A stretch of DNA of 64,000 nucleotides from Microbacterium paraoxydans (GTDB lineage Bacteria; Actinomycetota; Actinomycetes; Actinomycetales; Microbacteriaceae): NCBI RefSeq assembly GCF_020524545.1, contig NZ_JAIVLG010000004.1, positions 372,001-436,000 on the forward strand, read 5' to 3'. Both the position numbers and the translations under genes were made by a program. The notes beneath the pieces are model-generated. The model was not told the DNA's origin, did not search any database, and saw only the letters and a program-made list of their open reading frames with translations. Shown here in pieces: positions 8,045 through 17,519 of this stretch. Position 1 is the stretch's first letter, and every line of letters begins with the position of its first letter.

Positions 8045-10033
8045 GTGCCTGAAAACGCCCGGCCGAATGACGGCTTCGCCCTGTTCACTGACCGAAACGT
8101 CGTCGCGATGCGCGTCAACGGCGAACTCAAGGATCTCGCCACGACGCTGACCGAGACCGACGAGGTCGAGCCGATCACGATCGACAGCCAGGACGGGCTG
8201 AACATTCTCCGCCACTCCGCGGCCCACGTGCTCGCGCAGGCTGTGCAGCGCATCAACCCGCAGGCGAACCTCGGCATCGGCCCGCCCATCACCGATGGGT
8301 TCTACTACGACTTCGGCGTCGAGACCCCGTTCACGCCCGAGGACATCAAGGCGATCACCAAAGAGATGCAGCGCATCGTCCGCGAGGGGCAGCGCTTCGT
8401 CCGCCGTGTGGTGACCGATGACGAGGCGCGTGCCGAGCTGGCGAACGAGCCGTTCAAGCTGGAGCTCATCGGTCTCAAAGGCGGCAAGGAAGCCGCGGAG
8501 GGCGCGTCCGTCGAAGTCGGCGAGGGGGAGCTGACGATCTACGACAACACCACCCGCGACGGCGAGGTCGTCTGGAAGGACCTCTGCCGCGGCCCGCATC
8601 TGCCCAACACGCGCATGATCGGCAACGGCTGGGACCTCACCCGCATCGCCGCCGCGTACTGGCGTGGGAGCGAGAAGAACCCGCAGTTGCAGCGCATCTA
8701 CGGCACGGCGTGGCCCACCAAGGATGAGTTGCGCGCCTACCAGCACCGTCTGGAGGAGGCGGCCAAGCGCGACCACCGTCGCCTCGGCAAGGAACTCGAC
8801 CTGTTCTCGTTCCCTGAGGAGATCGGGTCGGGCCTCTCGGTCTGGCACCCCCGCGGTGGCGTGATCCGCGGCGAGATGGAGCAGCACGCCCGCAAGCGCC
8901 ACATCGAGGGTGGGTACACCTACGTGTACACGCCGCACATCTCGAAGGAAGATCTGTTCCTCACGTCGAACCACCTCGTGACGTACAAGGAGGGCATGTT
9001 CCCGCCGATCGTGATGGACGAGGAGCGCGACGACGAAGGAAACGTCACGAAGCAGGGCCAGGACTACTACCTGAAGCCCATGAACTGCCCGATGCACATC
9101 CTCATCTACAAGGAGCGTGCGCGCAGCTACCGTGACCTGCCGTTGCGGTTCGCGGAGAACGGCACCGTCTACCGCAACGAGCTCTCCGGCGCGCTGCATG
9201 GCCTGACTCGTGTGCGCGGGTTCACCCAGGACGATTCGCATCTGTTCGTGACGCCCGATCAGCTCGAGACCGAGGTCGCCAAGGTCCTCGATTTCATCCT
9301 CTCGATGCTGCGCGACTTCGGTCTGACCGACTTCGAGCTCGAGCTCTCGATGAAGGACGACGAGAAGTCGAAGTGGATCGGCACGGACGAGTTCTGGGAG
9401 TCATCGACCGATGCCCTGCGTCGCGTCGCCGTCGCCTCCGGCCTCAAGTTGACCGAGGTTCCGGGCGAGGCCGCGTTCTACGGACCGAAGATCGACCTCA
9501 AGACGCGCGACGCGATCGGCCGCACCTGGCAGCTCTCCACGGTGCAGGTCGACCCCAACCTGCCCGAGCGCTTCGACCTCGAGTTCATGGACAAGGACGG
9601 GCAGAAGAAGCGCCCGATCATGATCCATCGCGCGCTGTTCGGCTCGATCGAGCGATTCTTCGCCATCCTGCTCGAGCACTACGCGGGTGACTTCCCGGTG
9701 TGGCTCTCCCCGGTGCAGGTCGTGGGTATCCCCGTCGCCGAAGACTTCGCCGACTACCTGGGCGATGTCGTCGACACGCTGCGGTCCCAGGGCGTGCGCG
9801 CGGAACTCGACATCTCGGACGACCGCATGCAGAAGAAGATCCGCACGCACACGACCGGCAAGGTGCCACTGCTGCTGATCGCGGGGGAGCAGGACCGTGC
9901 CGCCGGCACCGTCTCGTTCCGCTACCGCGACGGCTCCCAGGAGAACGGTGTTCCGATCGCGGATGCAGTGGCTCGCATCCGCGCAGCGATCGACAGCCAC
10001 GCCCTGGTGCAGACAGCAGGGGACCTGGCGTGA
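8045..10033 (+). CDS. thrS: Threonine--tRNA ligase
   Basis: A 662-residue class II synthetase charging tRNA-Thr. A short N-terminal TGS-like part is followed by the editing domain ([12 protein letters not shown], then CRGPH), the catalytic core with the zinc cysteine in MNCPMH, motif 2 around [13 protein letters not shown], and the C-terminal anticodon domain. The start is GTG with GGAGAG upstream. The next gene (HIT) overlaps by four bases (GTGA), so the two are translated together. Confidence 0.97.
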   Translation: MPENARPNDGFALFTDRNVVAMRVNGELKDLATTLTETDEVEPITIDSQDGLNILRHSAAHVLAQAVQRINPQANLGIGPPITDGFYYDFGVETPFTPEDIKAITKEMQRIVREGQRFVRRVVTDDEARAELANEPFKLELIGLKGGKEAAEGASVEVGEGELTIYDNTTRDGEVVWKDLCRGPHLPNTRMIGNGWDLTRIAAAYWRGSEKNPQLQRIYGTAWPTKDELRAYQHRLEEAAKRDHRRLGKELDLFSFPEEIGSGLSVWHPRGGVIRGEMEQHARKRHIEGGYTYVYTPHISKEDLFLTSNHLVTYKEGMFPPIVMDEERDDEGNVTKQGQDYYLKPMNCPMHILIYKERARSYRDLPLRFAENGTVYRNELSGALHGLTRVRGFTQDDSHLFVTPDQLETEVAKVLDFILSMLRDFGLTDFELELSMKDDEKSKWIGTDEFWESSTDALRRVAVASGLKLTEVPGEAAFYGPKIDLKTRDAIGRTWQLSTVQVDPNLPERFDLEFMDKDGQKKRPIMIHRALFGSIERFFAILLEHYAGDFPVWLSPVQVVGIPVAEDFADYLGDVVDTLRSQGVRAELDISDDRMQKKIRTHTTGKVPLLLIAGEQDRAAGTVSFRYRDGSQENGVPIADAVARIRAAIDSHALVQTAGDLA

Positions 10034-10617
10034 CCGAGGGGGAGCAGCCGCTGGAGGATGCAGGACGACTGGCCGGTGTGCCGGACGAGTTCCAGCGGCT
10101 GTGGACCCCACACCGGATGGCGTACATCCAGGCAGGACCCGAACCTCTCCGTGAGGAATGTCCGTTCTGTGAGGCGCCCAAGTTCCCGGACGCCGAGCGA
10201 CTCGTGGTGGCTCGCGGCGAGACCGCCTACGTGCTGTTGAACCTGTTCCCGTACAACTCGGGTCATCTGCTCGTCTGCCCGTACCGCCACATCGGCACCT
10301 ACGACCAGGCGACCGCGGAGGAGGTCGCCGAGATCGGTGCTCTCACGCAGACAGCGATGCGGGTGCTGCGGGAGGTGTCGCGGTGCGACGGGTTCAACCT
10401 CGGCATGAACCAAGGGGCGGTGGCCGGGGCCGGCGTCGACGCGCATCTGCATCAGCACGTGGTTCCGCGCTGGACCTCGGACGCCAACTTCTTCCCGATC
10501 ATCGCTAAGACCAAGGCGCTGCCGCAGTTGCTGGGCGAGGTGCGTCACGCCGTGGCAGCAGCCTGGCCGCAGCAGGAGGGGCCGACCGAGAAGGTCAGCG
10601 CACCTGACGCGCCGTGA
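10030..10617 (+). CDS. HIT-family nucleotide hydrolase/transferase
   Basis: About 195 residues, with the histidine-triad motif HLHQHVV near residue 140 and a CPFC pair near residue 45. HIT proteins hydrolyse or transfer nucleotidyl groups such as Ap4A or AMP conjugates. The thrS-HIT pair is conserved in actinobacteria and may link aminoacylation by-products to their removal. The GTG start overlaps the thrS stop by four bases. The 3' end overlaps the convergent pdxY gene by 23 bp. In other actinobacteria pgsA often follows; here it does not. Confidence 0.88.
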   Translation: MTEGEQPLEDAGRLAGVPDEFQRLWTPHRMAYIQAGPEPLREECPFCEAPKFPDAERLVVARGETAYVLLNLFPYNSGHLLVCPYRHIGTYDQATAEEVAEIGALTQTAMRVLREVSRCDGFNLGMNQGAVAGAGVDAHLHQHVVPRWTSDANFFPIIAKTKALPQLLGEVRHAVAAAWPQQEGPTEKVSAPDAP

Positions 10618-11446
10618 ACTGCATCTGCGGGTTCGCGTAGAACTCCTGCGCCTCCACCAACTGAAGTTCACGCTCGCCGGCTTCGAGCGTCGCCTTGAGC
10701 AGGTCGTACACGCTGGACGCCGTGCGTTCGAGCGCGAGCTTCGCGCTCCCGGTCTCGACGTAGTGCGCGGTGAACAGTGCCGCCGTGACGTCGCCGGAAC
10801 CATTCGCCTTCATCGGGAGGTGCGGAGTCTGCACGACCCAGGCTCCCTTCTCATCGGCGGCGAGCATCTCGATCGTGCCCTCTTCACGGTCGGGCCGTTC
10901 GACGCTCGTGACGAGGACGGTGCGGGGCCCCATCGCGTGAGCGAGATCGACCGACGCGAGGGTGGATTCCAGCGTGTCCGGCTCGGTGCCGGTGAGGAAG
11001 CCCAGCTCGAACTGGTTCGGCGTGATGATGTCGGCCACCGGCACCACGCGTTCGCGCAGGAGCACGGGGATGGCCGGGGCGACGAAGCACCCCGACTTGG
11101 CATTGCCCATCACCGGATCGCACGCGTAGACGGCGTTCGGGTTCGCTGCCTTCACTCGGGCGACCGCATCGATGATCACGTCGCCGATGCCCTCTCCGCC
11201 CTGGTAGCCGCTGAGGATCGCGTCGATGCCCCCGAAGACGCCGCGCTCTTCGATCCCGGTGATGACCTCACGCACGTCATCGGGCGCGATCAGCGGTCCC
11301 CGCCACGCGCCGTAGCCGGTGTGGTTGGAGAAGTTCACCGTGTACACCGGCAGAACTTCGACGCCGATGCGCTGCAGCGGGAACACGGCTGCCGAGTTGC
11401 CGACGTGTCCATAGGCGACGGCGGACTGGATGGAGAGGACCTTCAT
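10595..11446 (-). CDS. pdxY: Pyridoxal kinase
   Basis: A 283-residue ribokinase-fold enzyme phosphorylating pyridoxal, completing B6 salvage. Diagnostic parts: GHVGNSAAVFPLQ at the N-terminus, NFSNHTGYG, the CDPVMGN segment, and the anion-hole/catalytic aspartate motif NGSGDVTAA near residue 220. The gene follows the PdxR-like regulator in the same direction and sits next to the de novo pdxS-pdxT pair, so salvage and synthesis are clustered. Its end overlaps the convergent HIT gene by 23 bp. Confidence 0.93.
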   Translation of the reverse strand: MKVLSIQSAVAYGHVGNSAAVFPLQRIGVEVLPVYTVNFSNHTGYGAWRGPLIAPDDVREVITGIEERGVFGGIDAILSGYQGGEGIGDVIIDAVARVKAANPNAVYACDPVMGNAKSGCFVAPAIPVLLRERVVPVADIITPNQFELGFLTGTEPDTLESTLASVDLAHAMGPRTVLVTSVERPDREEGTIEMLAADEKGAWVVQTPHLPMKANGSGDVTAALFTAHYVETGSAKLALERTASSVYDLLKATLEAGERELQLVEAQEFYANPQMQFTARQVR

Positions 11447-11495
11447 TCTCCGACCCTTTCATTCAAGGCGGGGCGTTGCCCGCGACAGGTGGTGG

Positions 11496-12806
11496 TCATC
11501 GTCCGGCGGCGGCGACGAGATCAGCGACGAGCGTCTCCGCTTCATCGTCGGACAGGTCGTGAACGGTCAGACGCAGGTGGTGGGAAGGCTCGGCGCGTTC
11601 GTCGAGCGCGAAGTCGTCGCCGGTGCGCGCGAGCCACCCGCGCCGCATGAGCCGATCGGCAACCGTACGAGCCGGCTGCGGAAGATCGACCCACAGGCTG
11701 AGCCCGTCGGACTCGGTCGCGTCGATCCCGTTCTCGCGCAACCGCGCGACGAACGACGCATTCCGCCCCGCATAGTGTGCGGCGGCCTCGGCTACTTCGG
11801 TCCTGACGGTCTCATCGGTCAGCTGCGCCAGCGCAAGGCGCTGCAGGAGATGGCTGACCCACGTGGTGCCGGGACTCAGGCGCATCGCGAGCCGTTCCGC
11901 CGTCTCGGCATCCGTCGCGGCGATCGCGAGGCACATGTCGGGTCCGAGGAATTTCGACACCGAACGGACGAGGGCGAATCGTCGGTGCTCGGCGCCGATG
12001 AGGGACTCGTAGGGCCGCTGCGACAGCATGGAGAAGTGGTCGTCCTCGATGATCAGCACGTAGGGGTGGTCGGCGAGGACCGCACGAAGCTCGGCCGCCC
12101 GGTTCGCGGTGAGGCTCGCACCGGTCGGGTTCTGGGCCCGCGGGGTGCAGATGATGGCGCGGACGCCGGCGTCCAGCGCCGCACGCAGTCCGTCGACGGT
12201 CATGCCCTCGCCGTCGACGGGCACGGGGACCGCCCGGTAGCCACCGAGGCGCACCGTGTGGATGCTCGCGAGGAAGCAGGGGTCTTCGAGTGCCACCGCG
12301 TCGTCCCGCATGAGCGCCTGCGCGAGCAGACGCTCGACGGCGTCGACGGCGCCGCTGGTCACCGTGATCCGGAAGTCGTCGGCGTGGAGATCGGGCGAGA
12401 TCCACTCCCGGGACCATTCCGCGAGGCCGAGGTCGATCACCGGCTCGCCGTAGAGCACCGGACGGGAGGCGATCGTCATCAAGGCGGGCGCCGGATCGGG
12501 GATCAGCCGGGGATCGGGGTTGCCCGTGCCGATGTCCCGAAGCACGGTGTCCGGCGCGTACCCCTCCTGGGCCACCGATTCGAGACCCGCCACGACGGTG
12601 CCGGCGCGCCCTCGGGAGATGACGAGGCCCGCCTGGGCGAGCTGCCGATACGCGGCGACGGCCGTGTTGCGGTTCACCCCGAGCGTGGCAGCGAGTTCGC
12701 GTACCGGGGGGAGGACAGCACCGACCTGGAGGATTCCGCGGTCGCGCAAGGAACGCACACTGTCGGCGATGTCCGCTGCGGTGGTGCCGGTGATCTGGTC
12801 GCTCAT
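11496..12806 (-). CDS. pdxR: MocR/PdxR-like regulator (GntR HTH-aminotransferase fusion)
   Basis: A 436-residue fusion. Residues about 10-75 form a GntR-type winged helix ([19 protein letters not shown]); the rest is a class I aminotransferase-like domain with the PLP-binding lysine in SVSKFLGPD (about residue 285). PdxR proteins sense PLP and control pdxST. The divergent position, 89 bp from pdxS with an imperfect operator-like repeat between, strongly suggests that role here. GAGGAG precedes the ATG and TAGAAT serves as a likely -10. The name is by family and context. Confidence 0.85.
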   Translation of the reverse strand: MSDQITGTTAADIADSVRSLRDRGILQVGAVLPPVRELAATLGVNRNTAVAAYRQLAQAGLVISRGRAGTVVAGLESVAQEGYAPDTVLRDIGTGNPDPRLIPDPAPALMTIASRPVLYGEPVIDLGLAEWSREWISPDLHADDFRITVTSGAVDAVERLLAQALMRDDAVALEDPCFLASIHTVRLGGYRAVPVPVDGEGMTVDGLRAALDAGVRAIICTPRAQNPTGASLTANRAAELRAVLADHPYVLIIEDDHFSMLSQRPYESLIGAEHRRFALVRSVSKFLGPDMCLAIAATDAETAERLAMRLSPGTTWVSHLLQRLALAQLTDETVRTEVAEAAAHYAGRNASFVARLRENGIDATESDGLSLWVDLPQPARTVADRLMRRGWLARTGDDFALDERAEPSHHLRLTVHDLSDDEAETLVADLVAAAGR

Positions 12807-12820
12807 GGTCCTCCTCTGTG

Positions 12821-12859
12821 ATTCTAGGTCGAATCGGACAGTGCTATGTTTGTCCTAGA
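12821..12859. promoter_or_regulatory. pdxR-pdxS intergenic promoter/operator region
   Basis: Between the divergent starts lie TCTAGG (12823-12828) and CCTAGA (12854-12859), an inverted pair 25 bases apart; TTGTCCTAGA and TCTAGGTCGAA are its longer imperfect arms. TAGAAT on the minus strand (12821-12826) is a likely pdxR -10, and TATGTT (12845-12850) a possible pdxS -10. A PdxR-like protein binding here would cover both promoters. Inferred, not shown. Confidence 0.45.
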
Positions 12860-12895
12860 TCAAACCCCACTTCGGTGCATCCGACAGGAGTTCCC

Positions 12896-13789
12896 ATGGC
12901 AGAGCAGACAACCACCGGATCCGCGCGCGTCAAGCGCGGTCTCGCCGAGATGCTCAAGGGCGGCGTCATCATGGACGTCGTCACGGCAGAGCAGGCGAAG
13001 ATCGCCGAAGACGCGGGCGCCGTCGCCGTGATGGCTCTCGAGCGTGTGCCGGCCGACATCCGTGCGCAGGGCGGCGTCTCCCGCATGAGCGACCCCGACA
13101 TGATCGACAGCATCATCGACGCCGTCTCCATCCCCGTGATGGCCAAGGCGCGCATCGGGCACTTCGTCGAGGCTCAGGTGCTGCAGGAACTCGGTGTCGA
13201 CTACATCGACGAGTCCGAGGTTCTCTCTCCGGCCGACTACGTCAATCACATCGACAAGTACGGCTTCACCGTGCCCTTCGTGTGCGGCGCGACGAACCTC
13301 GGCGAGGCCCTCCGCCGCATCAATGAGGGCGCGGCGATGATCCGTTCCAAGGGTGAGGCCGGGACCGGTGACGTCTCCGAGGCGATGAAGCACATCCGCA
13401 AGATCCGCGGAGAGATCGCCGCGCTCACCGCGCTTCCCAAAGACGAGCTCTTCGTCGCGGCGAAGGAGCTGCAGGCGCCGTACGAGCTCGTCGCCGAGAT
13501 CGCGGAGACCGGCACGCTCCCGGTCGTCCTCTTCGTGGCCGGAGGAGTCGCAACCCCTGCGGATGCCGCGATGATGATGCAGCTCGGCGCAGACGGGGTC
13601 TTCGTCGGCTCCGGCATCTTCAAGTCGGGCAACCCGGCAGAGCGGGCCAAGGCCATCGTCAAGGCGACGACCTTCTACGATGACGCCAAGATCATCGCCG
13701 AGGTGTCGCGCGGACTGGGTGAGGCCATGGTCGGCATCAACGTCAGCGACCTGCCGGCGCCGCACCGTCTCGCCGAGCGTGGCTGGTAA
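12896..13789 (+). CDS. pdxS: Pyridoxal 5'-phosphate synthase, lyase subunit
   Basis: A 297-residue (beta/alpha)8 synthase that makes PLP from ribose 5-phosphate, glyceraldehyde 3-phosphate and ammonia supplied by PdxT. The substrate lysine is K84 in VMAKARIGH, the second lysine is in RSKGEAGTG, and IMDV holds the conserved aspartate near residue 27. The ATG at 12896 is preceded by ACAGGAG. The C-terminus overlaps pdxT by 11 bp, consistent with stoichiometric production of the two subunits. Confidence 0.97.
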   Translation: MAEQTTTGSARVKRGLAEMLKGGVIMDVVTAEQAKIAEDAGAVAVMALERVPADIRAQGGVSRMSDPDMIDSIIDAVSIPVMAKARIGHFVEAQVLQELGVDYIDESEVLSPADYVNHIDKYGFTVPFVCGATNLGEALRRINEGAAMIRSKGEAGTGDVSEAMKHIRKIRGEIAALTALPKDELFVAAKELQAPYELVAEIAETGTLPVVLFVAGGVATPADAAMMMQLGADGVFVGSGIFKSGNPAERAKAIVKATTFYDDAKIIAEVSRGLGEAMVGINVSDLPAPHRLAERGW

Positions 13790-14399
13790 GCCCAGGGTCG
13801 GCGTCCTCGCGCTGCAGGGCGACGTGCGCGAGCACGTCGCCCTGCTGACGAAGCTCGGCGCCGATGTCGCCCTGGTGCGTCGCCCTGACGAGCTCGCTTC
13901 GGTCGACGGGCTCGTGATCCCCGGTGGCGAGTCCAGCGTTATCGACAAGCTCTCGCGCATCTTCGGCATGCAGGAGCCGATCCGCGACGCGATCGCGACG
14001 GGCATGCCGGTGCTCGGCACCTGTGCGGGACTGATCATGCTGGCCGATGACATCATCGACGCGATCGACGGGCAGGAGTCGTTCGGGGGTCTCGACGTCG
14101 TCGTCCGCCGCAACGCCTTCGGTCGCCAGGTCGAGTCGTTCGAGGCGGAGCTCGATGTCCCCGCCTTCGGTGGGGACCCTGTGTCGGCGGCCTTCATCCG
14201 TGGTCCTGTGGTCGAGTCGGTCGGTCCGCGCGCGACCGTGCTCGCAGCGTTGCCCGACAGGCGCGTGGTCGCGGTGGAGCAGGGGAACCTGCTCGGGCTG
14301 AGCTTCCACCCCGAGATCACGGGGGAGCGCCGCTTTCACGAACGCTTCCTCGCACTGGTGGAGTCGCGGCACCGCACGAGGGCTCCGCAGAGCGCCTAG
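13779..14399 (+). CDS. pdxT: Pyridoxal 5'-phosphate synthase, glutaminase subunit
   Basis: A 206-residue class I amidotransferase that releases ammonia from glutamine for PdxS. The triad is visible: nucleophile Cys in GTCAGLIML, and His-x-Glu in [20 protein letters not shown] is the family substrate loop. The GTG at 13779, inside the pdxS end, gives the expected [13 protein letters not shown] start. In many actinobacteria yebC follows pdxT directly; here about 5.4 kb of other DNA intervenes. Confidence 0.96.
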   Translation: MAGKPRVGVLALQGDVREHVALLTKLGADVALVRRPDELASVDGLVIPGGESSVIDKLSRIFGMQEPIRDAIATGMPVLGTCAGLIMLADDIIDAIDGQESFGGLDVVVRRNAFGRQVESFEAELDVPAFGGDPVSAAFIRGPVVESVGPRATVLAALPDRRVVAVEQGNLLGLSFHPEITGERRFHERFLALVESRHRTRAPQSA

Positions 14400-14434
14400 T
14401 TCGTGTCTCCCAAAGTCGGTGGTGACTGCACCGC

Positions 14435-14440
14435 TAACCT
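14435..14440 (+). promoter_or_regulatory. Candidate -10 box, leaderless start
   Basis: TAACCT ends six bases before the ATG of the small membrane protein at 14447; no ribosome site fits between. Confidence 0.45.
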
Positions 14441-14446
14441 CGAGGC

Positions 14447-14674
14447 ATGGGGAAGAAGCTCGGACTCACTGTCAGCGGCATCGTTCTAGTCGGAATCTTC
14501 CTGGCCTGGATGCTTCTGAAGGGGGCCAGTGCGGTTCAAGCCTGGATCGATCCGAACCCCTTGCTCGGCTTCGTTGCCTGGGGAGTCGCGTGGCTCTGTT
14601 TACTTGGCGGAGCCACGCTCCTCGCGCGAGTCGTCTTCCGTCCGGACTCGAATCCAGCGGGCGAGCCTGACTAG
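14447..14674 (+). CDS. Small two-helix membrane protein, possibly cut short by an IS
   Basis: A 75-residue hypothetical protein with two hydrophobic helices (about residues 7-27 and 40-62) separated by a WIDPNP loop, and a short polar tail. No known family. The TAG stop lies inside the left terminal inverted repeat of the IS5-like element (CTAG, 14671-14674). The original reading frame may therefore have been longer, with the present stop supplied by the insertion. A TAACCT box six bases before the ATG suggests a leaderless mRNA. Confidence 0.5.
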   Translation: MGKKLGLTVSGIVLVGIFLAWMLLKGASAVQAWIDPNPLLGFVAWGVAWLCLLGGATLLARVVFRPDSNPAGEPD

Positions 14675-15614
14675 GCCGCGCCTGCCGAAGGAACGGGCCG
14701 ATCCGGCGATGCTGGAGCTGTGTCGCGATTTCGATTGCTGTCGGATGCCCAGTGGGATCTGAATGGCGGGTTCTTGCTTGGTCCAACGGGGCGGAGGGGG
14801 CGCCCGTTCTCGGACGCGTGAACAATGGTCGAGGCAATCGCCTATCGCTATCGGACAGGGATCGCATGGCGCGATCTGCCGGAGGTGTTCGGGCCGTGGC
14901 AGACGGTTTGGAAGTGGCATCGGCGGATGGCGGGCGACGGAACCTGGGATCGTGTTCACTCGGTGCTGCTTTCTCGCGCCGACGCGGAGGGCAAGGTCGA
15001 CTGGGCCGTGTCGGTCGACTCCACCATCGCTCGCGCTCATCAACACTCGACAAACATCACCCGCGTCACGGGGGGCTCCGTCGAACTACAGCAATCCGCT
15101 GATCGAGCCGCCTGATCACGGCTTCGGCCGCTCCCGCGGCGGCCTCTCGACCAAGCTGCACCAGCTCGTCGACGGTCACGGTCTGCCGCTCGTGATCGCT
15201 ATCACTCCGGGCCAGGCCGGAGAGTCACCGATGCTGATCCCGCTCCTGCAGAATCTGCGGGTCACGCGTCCGACAGGACGTCCACGAACCCGGCCTGATC
15301 GAGTCCGCGGCGACAATGCGTACTCGTCACGAGCCATCCGTCAGCACCTGCGCGACCGCGGTACCCAAGCCGTCATTCCGCAACCATCGGACCAGATCGG
15401 CCATCGCCTCCGACGGGGGTCCAGAGGCGGACGACCTGTCGGATGCGACCGTGACGACTATCGGGCCAGAAACGTCGTCGAACGCCGCTTTGCCACCCTC
15501 AAGCAATGGCGCGGTATCGCTACCCGCTACGACAAACTGGCCACCGTCTACCGCGCAGCAGCCGTCCTAAACAGCGTCATCGCCTGGACCGCCCGTTTAG
15601 GAGGCACATCCTAG
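14671..15614 (+). mobile_element. IS5-family insertion sequence, degraded (about 944 bp)
   Basis: The limits are defined by imperfect 13-base inverted ends: CTAGGCCGCGCCT (14671-14683) and AGGCACATCCTAG (15602-15614), matching at 10 of 13 positions when one is reversed. Both ends carry CTAG. The transposase frame fills the interior but is broken. A second, separate right end (AGACACGCCCTAG at 17488-17500) belongs to another copy in the same orientation. Confidence 0.75.
14720..15614 (+). pseudogene. IS5-family transposase, interrupted
   Basis: A DDE transposase reading from a GTG at 14720 (RFRLLSDAQWDL, GRRGRPFSDA, then YRYRTGIAWRDLPEVFGPWQTVWKWHRRM). The first catalytic Asp is in SVDSTIARAH; a later part has GRSRGGLSTK, RVRGDNAYSS and RRFATLKQWRG with the terminal Glu region. 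Two lesions are visible. A TGA at 14819-14821 stands where CGA (Arg) would continue the frame. Near a run of six G (15070-15075) the reading must move by +1 (or -2) to go on. The second could be a programmed shift of this IS group; the first is a plain nonsense change. The copy is probably inactive unless suppressed. Confidence 0.8.
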
Positions 15615-15802
15615 CGCGCATCGCTCAGAAGACACGCGGCAACTGGCTGGCAAGGCTATTCGGGGCGAAGCCCGGGACGCCCGGGGGAGAGAGCGTATGT
15701 GTCTGCTTCCGCGACCCCAAGTAGGTCGGTGGCAAGGCCGTTGCCGCGGTTGAAAGGCGCCTGCCTGTGATCGGGCGTTGAGCCCAATCACAGGCAGACA
15801 TT
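15615..15802. other. Intergenic stretch inside the island
   Basis: 188 bases between the IS right end and the minus-strand membrane gene. Apart from the hairpin near its right edge I see no gene, ribosome site or repeat. It may hold scar sequence from island assembly. Confidence 0.4.
15761..15797 (-). terminator. Hairpin after the small membrane gene
   Basis: CTGCCTGTGAT and ATCACAGGCAG pair around an inner GGGC/GCCC stem, with a GTTGA loop. It lies just beyond the stop of the minus-strand operon. The trailing T-run is weak, so it may end transcription less efficiently than a classical terminator. Confidence 0.6.
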
Positions 15803-16129
15803 TCATGCGAGCAGAGCGTTCTCGCTCACGTAGTTTGCGACGATCGCACCGACTACCGTGAGTGTGATTCCGCCAGCGGGCAACCACCATCGGGAGGGGC
15901 CGGGGAGCGTCAGTTGGAGTACCCCAACTGCGACAAAGAGCAGTACCGCGAAGATCGCGAAGATGTTTCCTGTCGCGTCCAGCAGCACGAAGTTGCACTG
16001 CAGATCACACTGAGGGATGTAGATGCGTTTGAAGTAGACGAAGGCGATGAGCGCTCCAGCCACCGCGAATTGCAGACCCCAGAGCACCGTGCTGAGCATG
16101 CCGCTCTGGGTCTTGGCAGGGGAACTCAT
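15803..16129 (-). CDS. Small three-helix membrane protein of the island
   Basis: A 108-residue protein with three hydrophobic stretches (about residues 13-33, 50-73 and 81-100) and a CDLQC cysteine pair in the first outer loop. No family is recognised. It starts nine bases after the cutinase-like gene ends, so the two are probably one transcript. Base composition is visibly less GC-rich than the flanking housekeeping genes, consistent with acquisition. Confidence 0.55.
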   Translation of the reverse strand: MSSPAKTQSGMLSTVLWGLQFAVAGALIAFVYFKRIYIPQCDLQCNFVLLDATGNIFAIFAVLLFVAVGVLQLTLPGPSRWWLPAGGITLTVVGAIVANYVSENALLA

Positions 16130-16138
16130 GCCATCACC

Positions 16139-16987
16139 CTAGAACGCATTCACCATGTATTCCATCCACTGCCGGGCGGCGGTGGTGGAGTTCTCACCGT
16201 ACAGGTTGTGGATCGCCATCGCGTTCGGGCCTGTTCCGCGGTTGCAAAAGTAGTCCCCGGCGTAGCAGTACGATCGAACCTTGTAGACCCATCCTTCGCC
16301 TGAGCCTCCCATCGGCCACCCCCAACTGCGGTAGGACGCGTATTGGTCGTTGTAGGCCTGGATGCCCCCACCCATCAGTCCGTCGGTGTTGGTAGGTGAT
16401 CCCGGCGCATTGTAAGGCTGATTGGGGGAGAAGTTAGGGTCGCCGAAGACAACTACTGCTCGAATCGCGCTCTTGGCTCGCGCGGAGAGATTCGGGGCGG
16501 CGGAAACCTGAAGCAGTGAGTCGAGTACCACGGCACCGCCCTGTGAGTGCCCCGCGAGGAAGATCGCGGGGGTGTAGGTGCCGCACTGTTGGACGAGCCA
16601 GTTGATCTCGTTGACGAGGTTGGCTCGGCCGGTCATCACGCTGTTGAAGTAGTTGGCATCTCCGGATGCCGGATAGTTGACACTAGCGACATACATCGGC
16701 AGAGGACTTGTGCTCTTGAAGTGCCAGGCCAGCGAGAGCAATTCGTCACCGTGACCACCGGTAGTCCATACTCGATTGCTGTGCGCAAGCCCTGCGCCCG
16801 CTGGGGCTCCCGTGCCCCTGGCTGTCAGCAGCACGCCGAAGTCGCATATTCCGGCAGACGTGGCGCTGGCAGGAGGCGCTGCAACTGCTCCCAGTCCCGC
16901 CGCGAGCAGGAGCGCGGCTATCGCTCCAGTCAGTCGGCGAAGCCTGCCCTTCCTCATGTAGCGCGACGATTTCATAGCAGCACCCAT
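16139..16987 (-). CDS. Secreted cutinase-family serine esterase
   Basis: About 282 residues with a classical signal peptide (basic start, long alanine/leucine core, cleavage near PASA). The cutinase alpha/beta-hydrolase core shows LLTARGTG, the nucleophile Ser in GHSQGGAV, and the C-x3-D-x2-C motif CYAGDYFC carrying the catalytic Asp, followed by the likely His in AIHNLYG. Cutinases hydrolyse cutin or other ester polymers and lipids outside the cell. The ATG at 16987 is chosen because it directly precedes the basic signal region and has GGAG upstream; the frame is open further up. Divergent to an HTH gene and within IS-bounded DNA. Confidence 0.8.
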   Translation of the reverse strand: MGAAMKSSRYMRKGRLRRLTGAIAALLLAAGLGAVAAPPASATSAGICDFGVLLTARGTGAPAGAGLAHSNRVWTTGGHGDELLSLAWHFKSTSPLPMYVASVNYPASGDANYFNSVMTGRANLVNEINWLVQQCGTYTPAIFLAGHSQGGAVVLDSLLQVSAAPNLSARAKSAIRAVVVFGDPNFSPNQPYNAPGSPTNTDGLMGGGIQAYNDQYASYRSWGWPMGGSGEGWVYKVRSYCYAGDYFCNRGTGPNAMAIHNLYGENSTTAARQWMEYMVNAF

Positions 16988-17125
16988 CCTTGTCTCCGTT
17001 TCGCTCGTCAGTGAGTTCGGAGAAGATCTAACTCGGGGACCGTGGGGAAGAACAGGGCGCAATTGCCCTGGACTGATCTAGCCAAGAGTGTTATTGCGCC
17101 GAATGGATTAAACTGCCATCCTCGG

Positions 17126-17389
17126 ATGATGTCGTCCGGATTGAGCTCCCAGGCGCCTGGGGAAGTCCAGGTGGGAGTGTGGCTACGCAACGCACGCTTG
17201 GAGCGTGGCATGACCCAGGAAGCCGTCGCCTTCGCTGCCGCTATCGACGTATCAACCTACGCGCGTCTAGAACGGCATACGAGGACTGCTCCCGGTCAGG
17301 CCGTAAGAGCCAGCACGGTGTTGAAGGTACTCCGAGCGCTCCGCTTGCCTTCGGAACAAATTGCAAGCTTCGTGTCCGCCTACTGGTGA
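17126..17389 (+). CDS. Short XRE-type HTH regulator
   Basis: About 87 residues with a lambda-repressor/XRE helix-turn-helix: LRNARLERGMTQEAVAFAAAIDVSTYARLERHTRT (helix 2 MTQEAVAFAA, recognition helix VSTYARLE). No effector domain. It is divergent to the cutinase-like gene and may control it. ATG codons at 17126 and 17129 are both possible: CATCCT lies six bases before the second, and no ribosome site is seen. A GTG at 17042 would make it longer but overlaps the likely promoter region. Confidence 0.6.
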   Translation: MMSSGLSSQAPGEVQVGVWLRNARLERGMTQEAVAFAAAIDVSTYARLERHTRTAPGQAVRASTVLKVLRALRLPSEQIASFVSAYW

Positions 17390-17449
17390 AGTGTCCGCCT
17401 GTGACGGGGCCTCCGCCGCCATGTCAACACGCCCCCCTGGCGGGTCGCC

Positions 17450-17500
17450 CACCTGAACACCGCCATCGCCTGGACTCGAACTTTATTAGACACGCCCTAG
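17450..17500 (+). mobile_element. Right-end remnant of a second IS5-like element
   Basis: Only the last codons of a transposase remain, reading HLNTAIAWTRTLLDTP and a TAG, which parallels VLNSVIAWTARLGGTS at the end of the first copy. The stop sits in the terminal repeat AGACACGCCCTAG (17488-17500). Similarity may extend a little upstream of 17450, but I cannot fix the border. Same orientation as the copy at 14671-15614, so the two bound the intervening genes. Confidence 0.7.
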
Positions 17501-17519
17501 GTCCGGCCGAGGGTCCGAG

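Noticed and set aside
17390..17449. More of the second IS5 copy between the HTH gene and the remnant
   Set aside because: Beyond the last 16 or so codons I could not align this stretch to transposase sequence with confidence.
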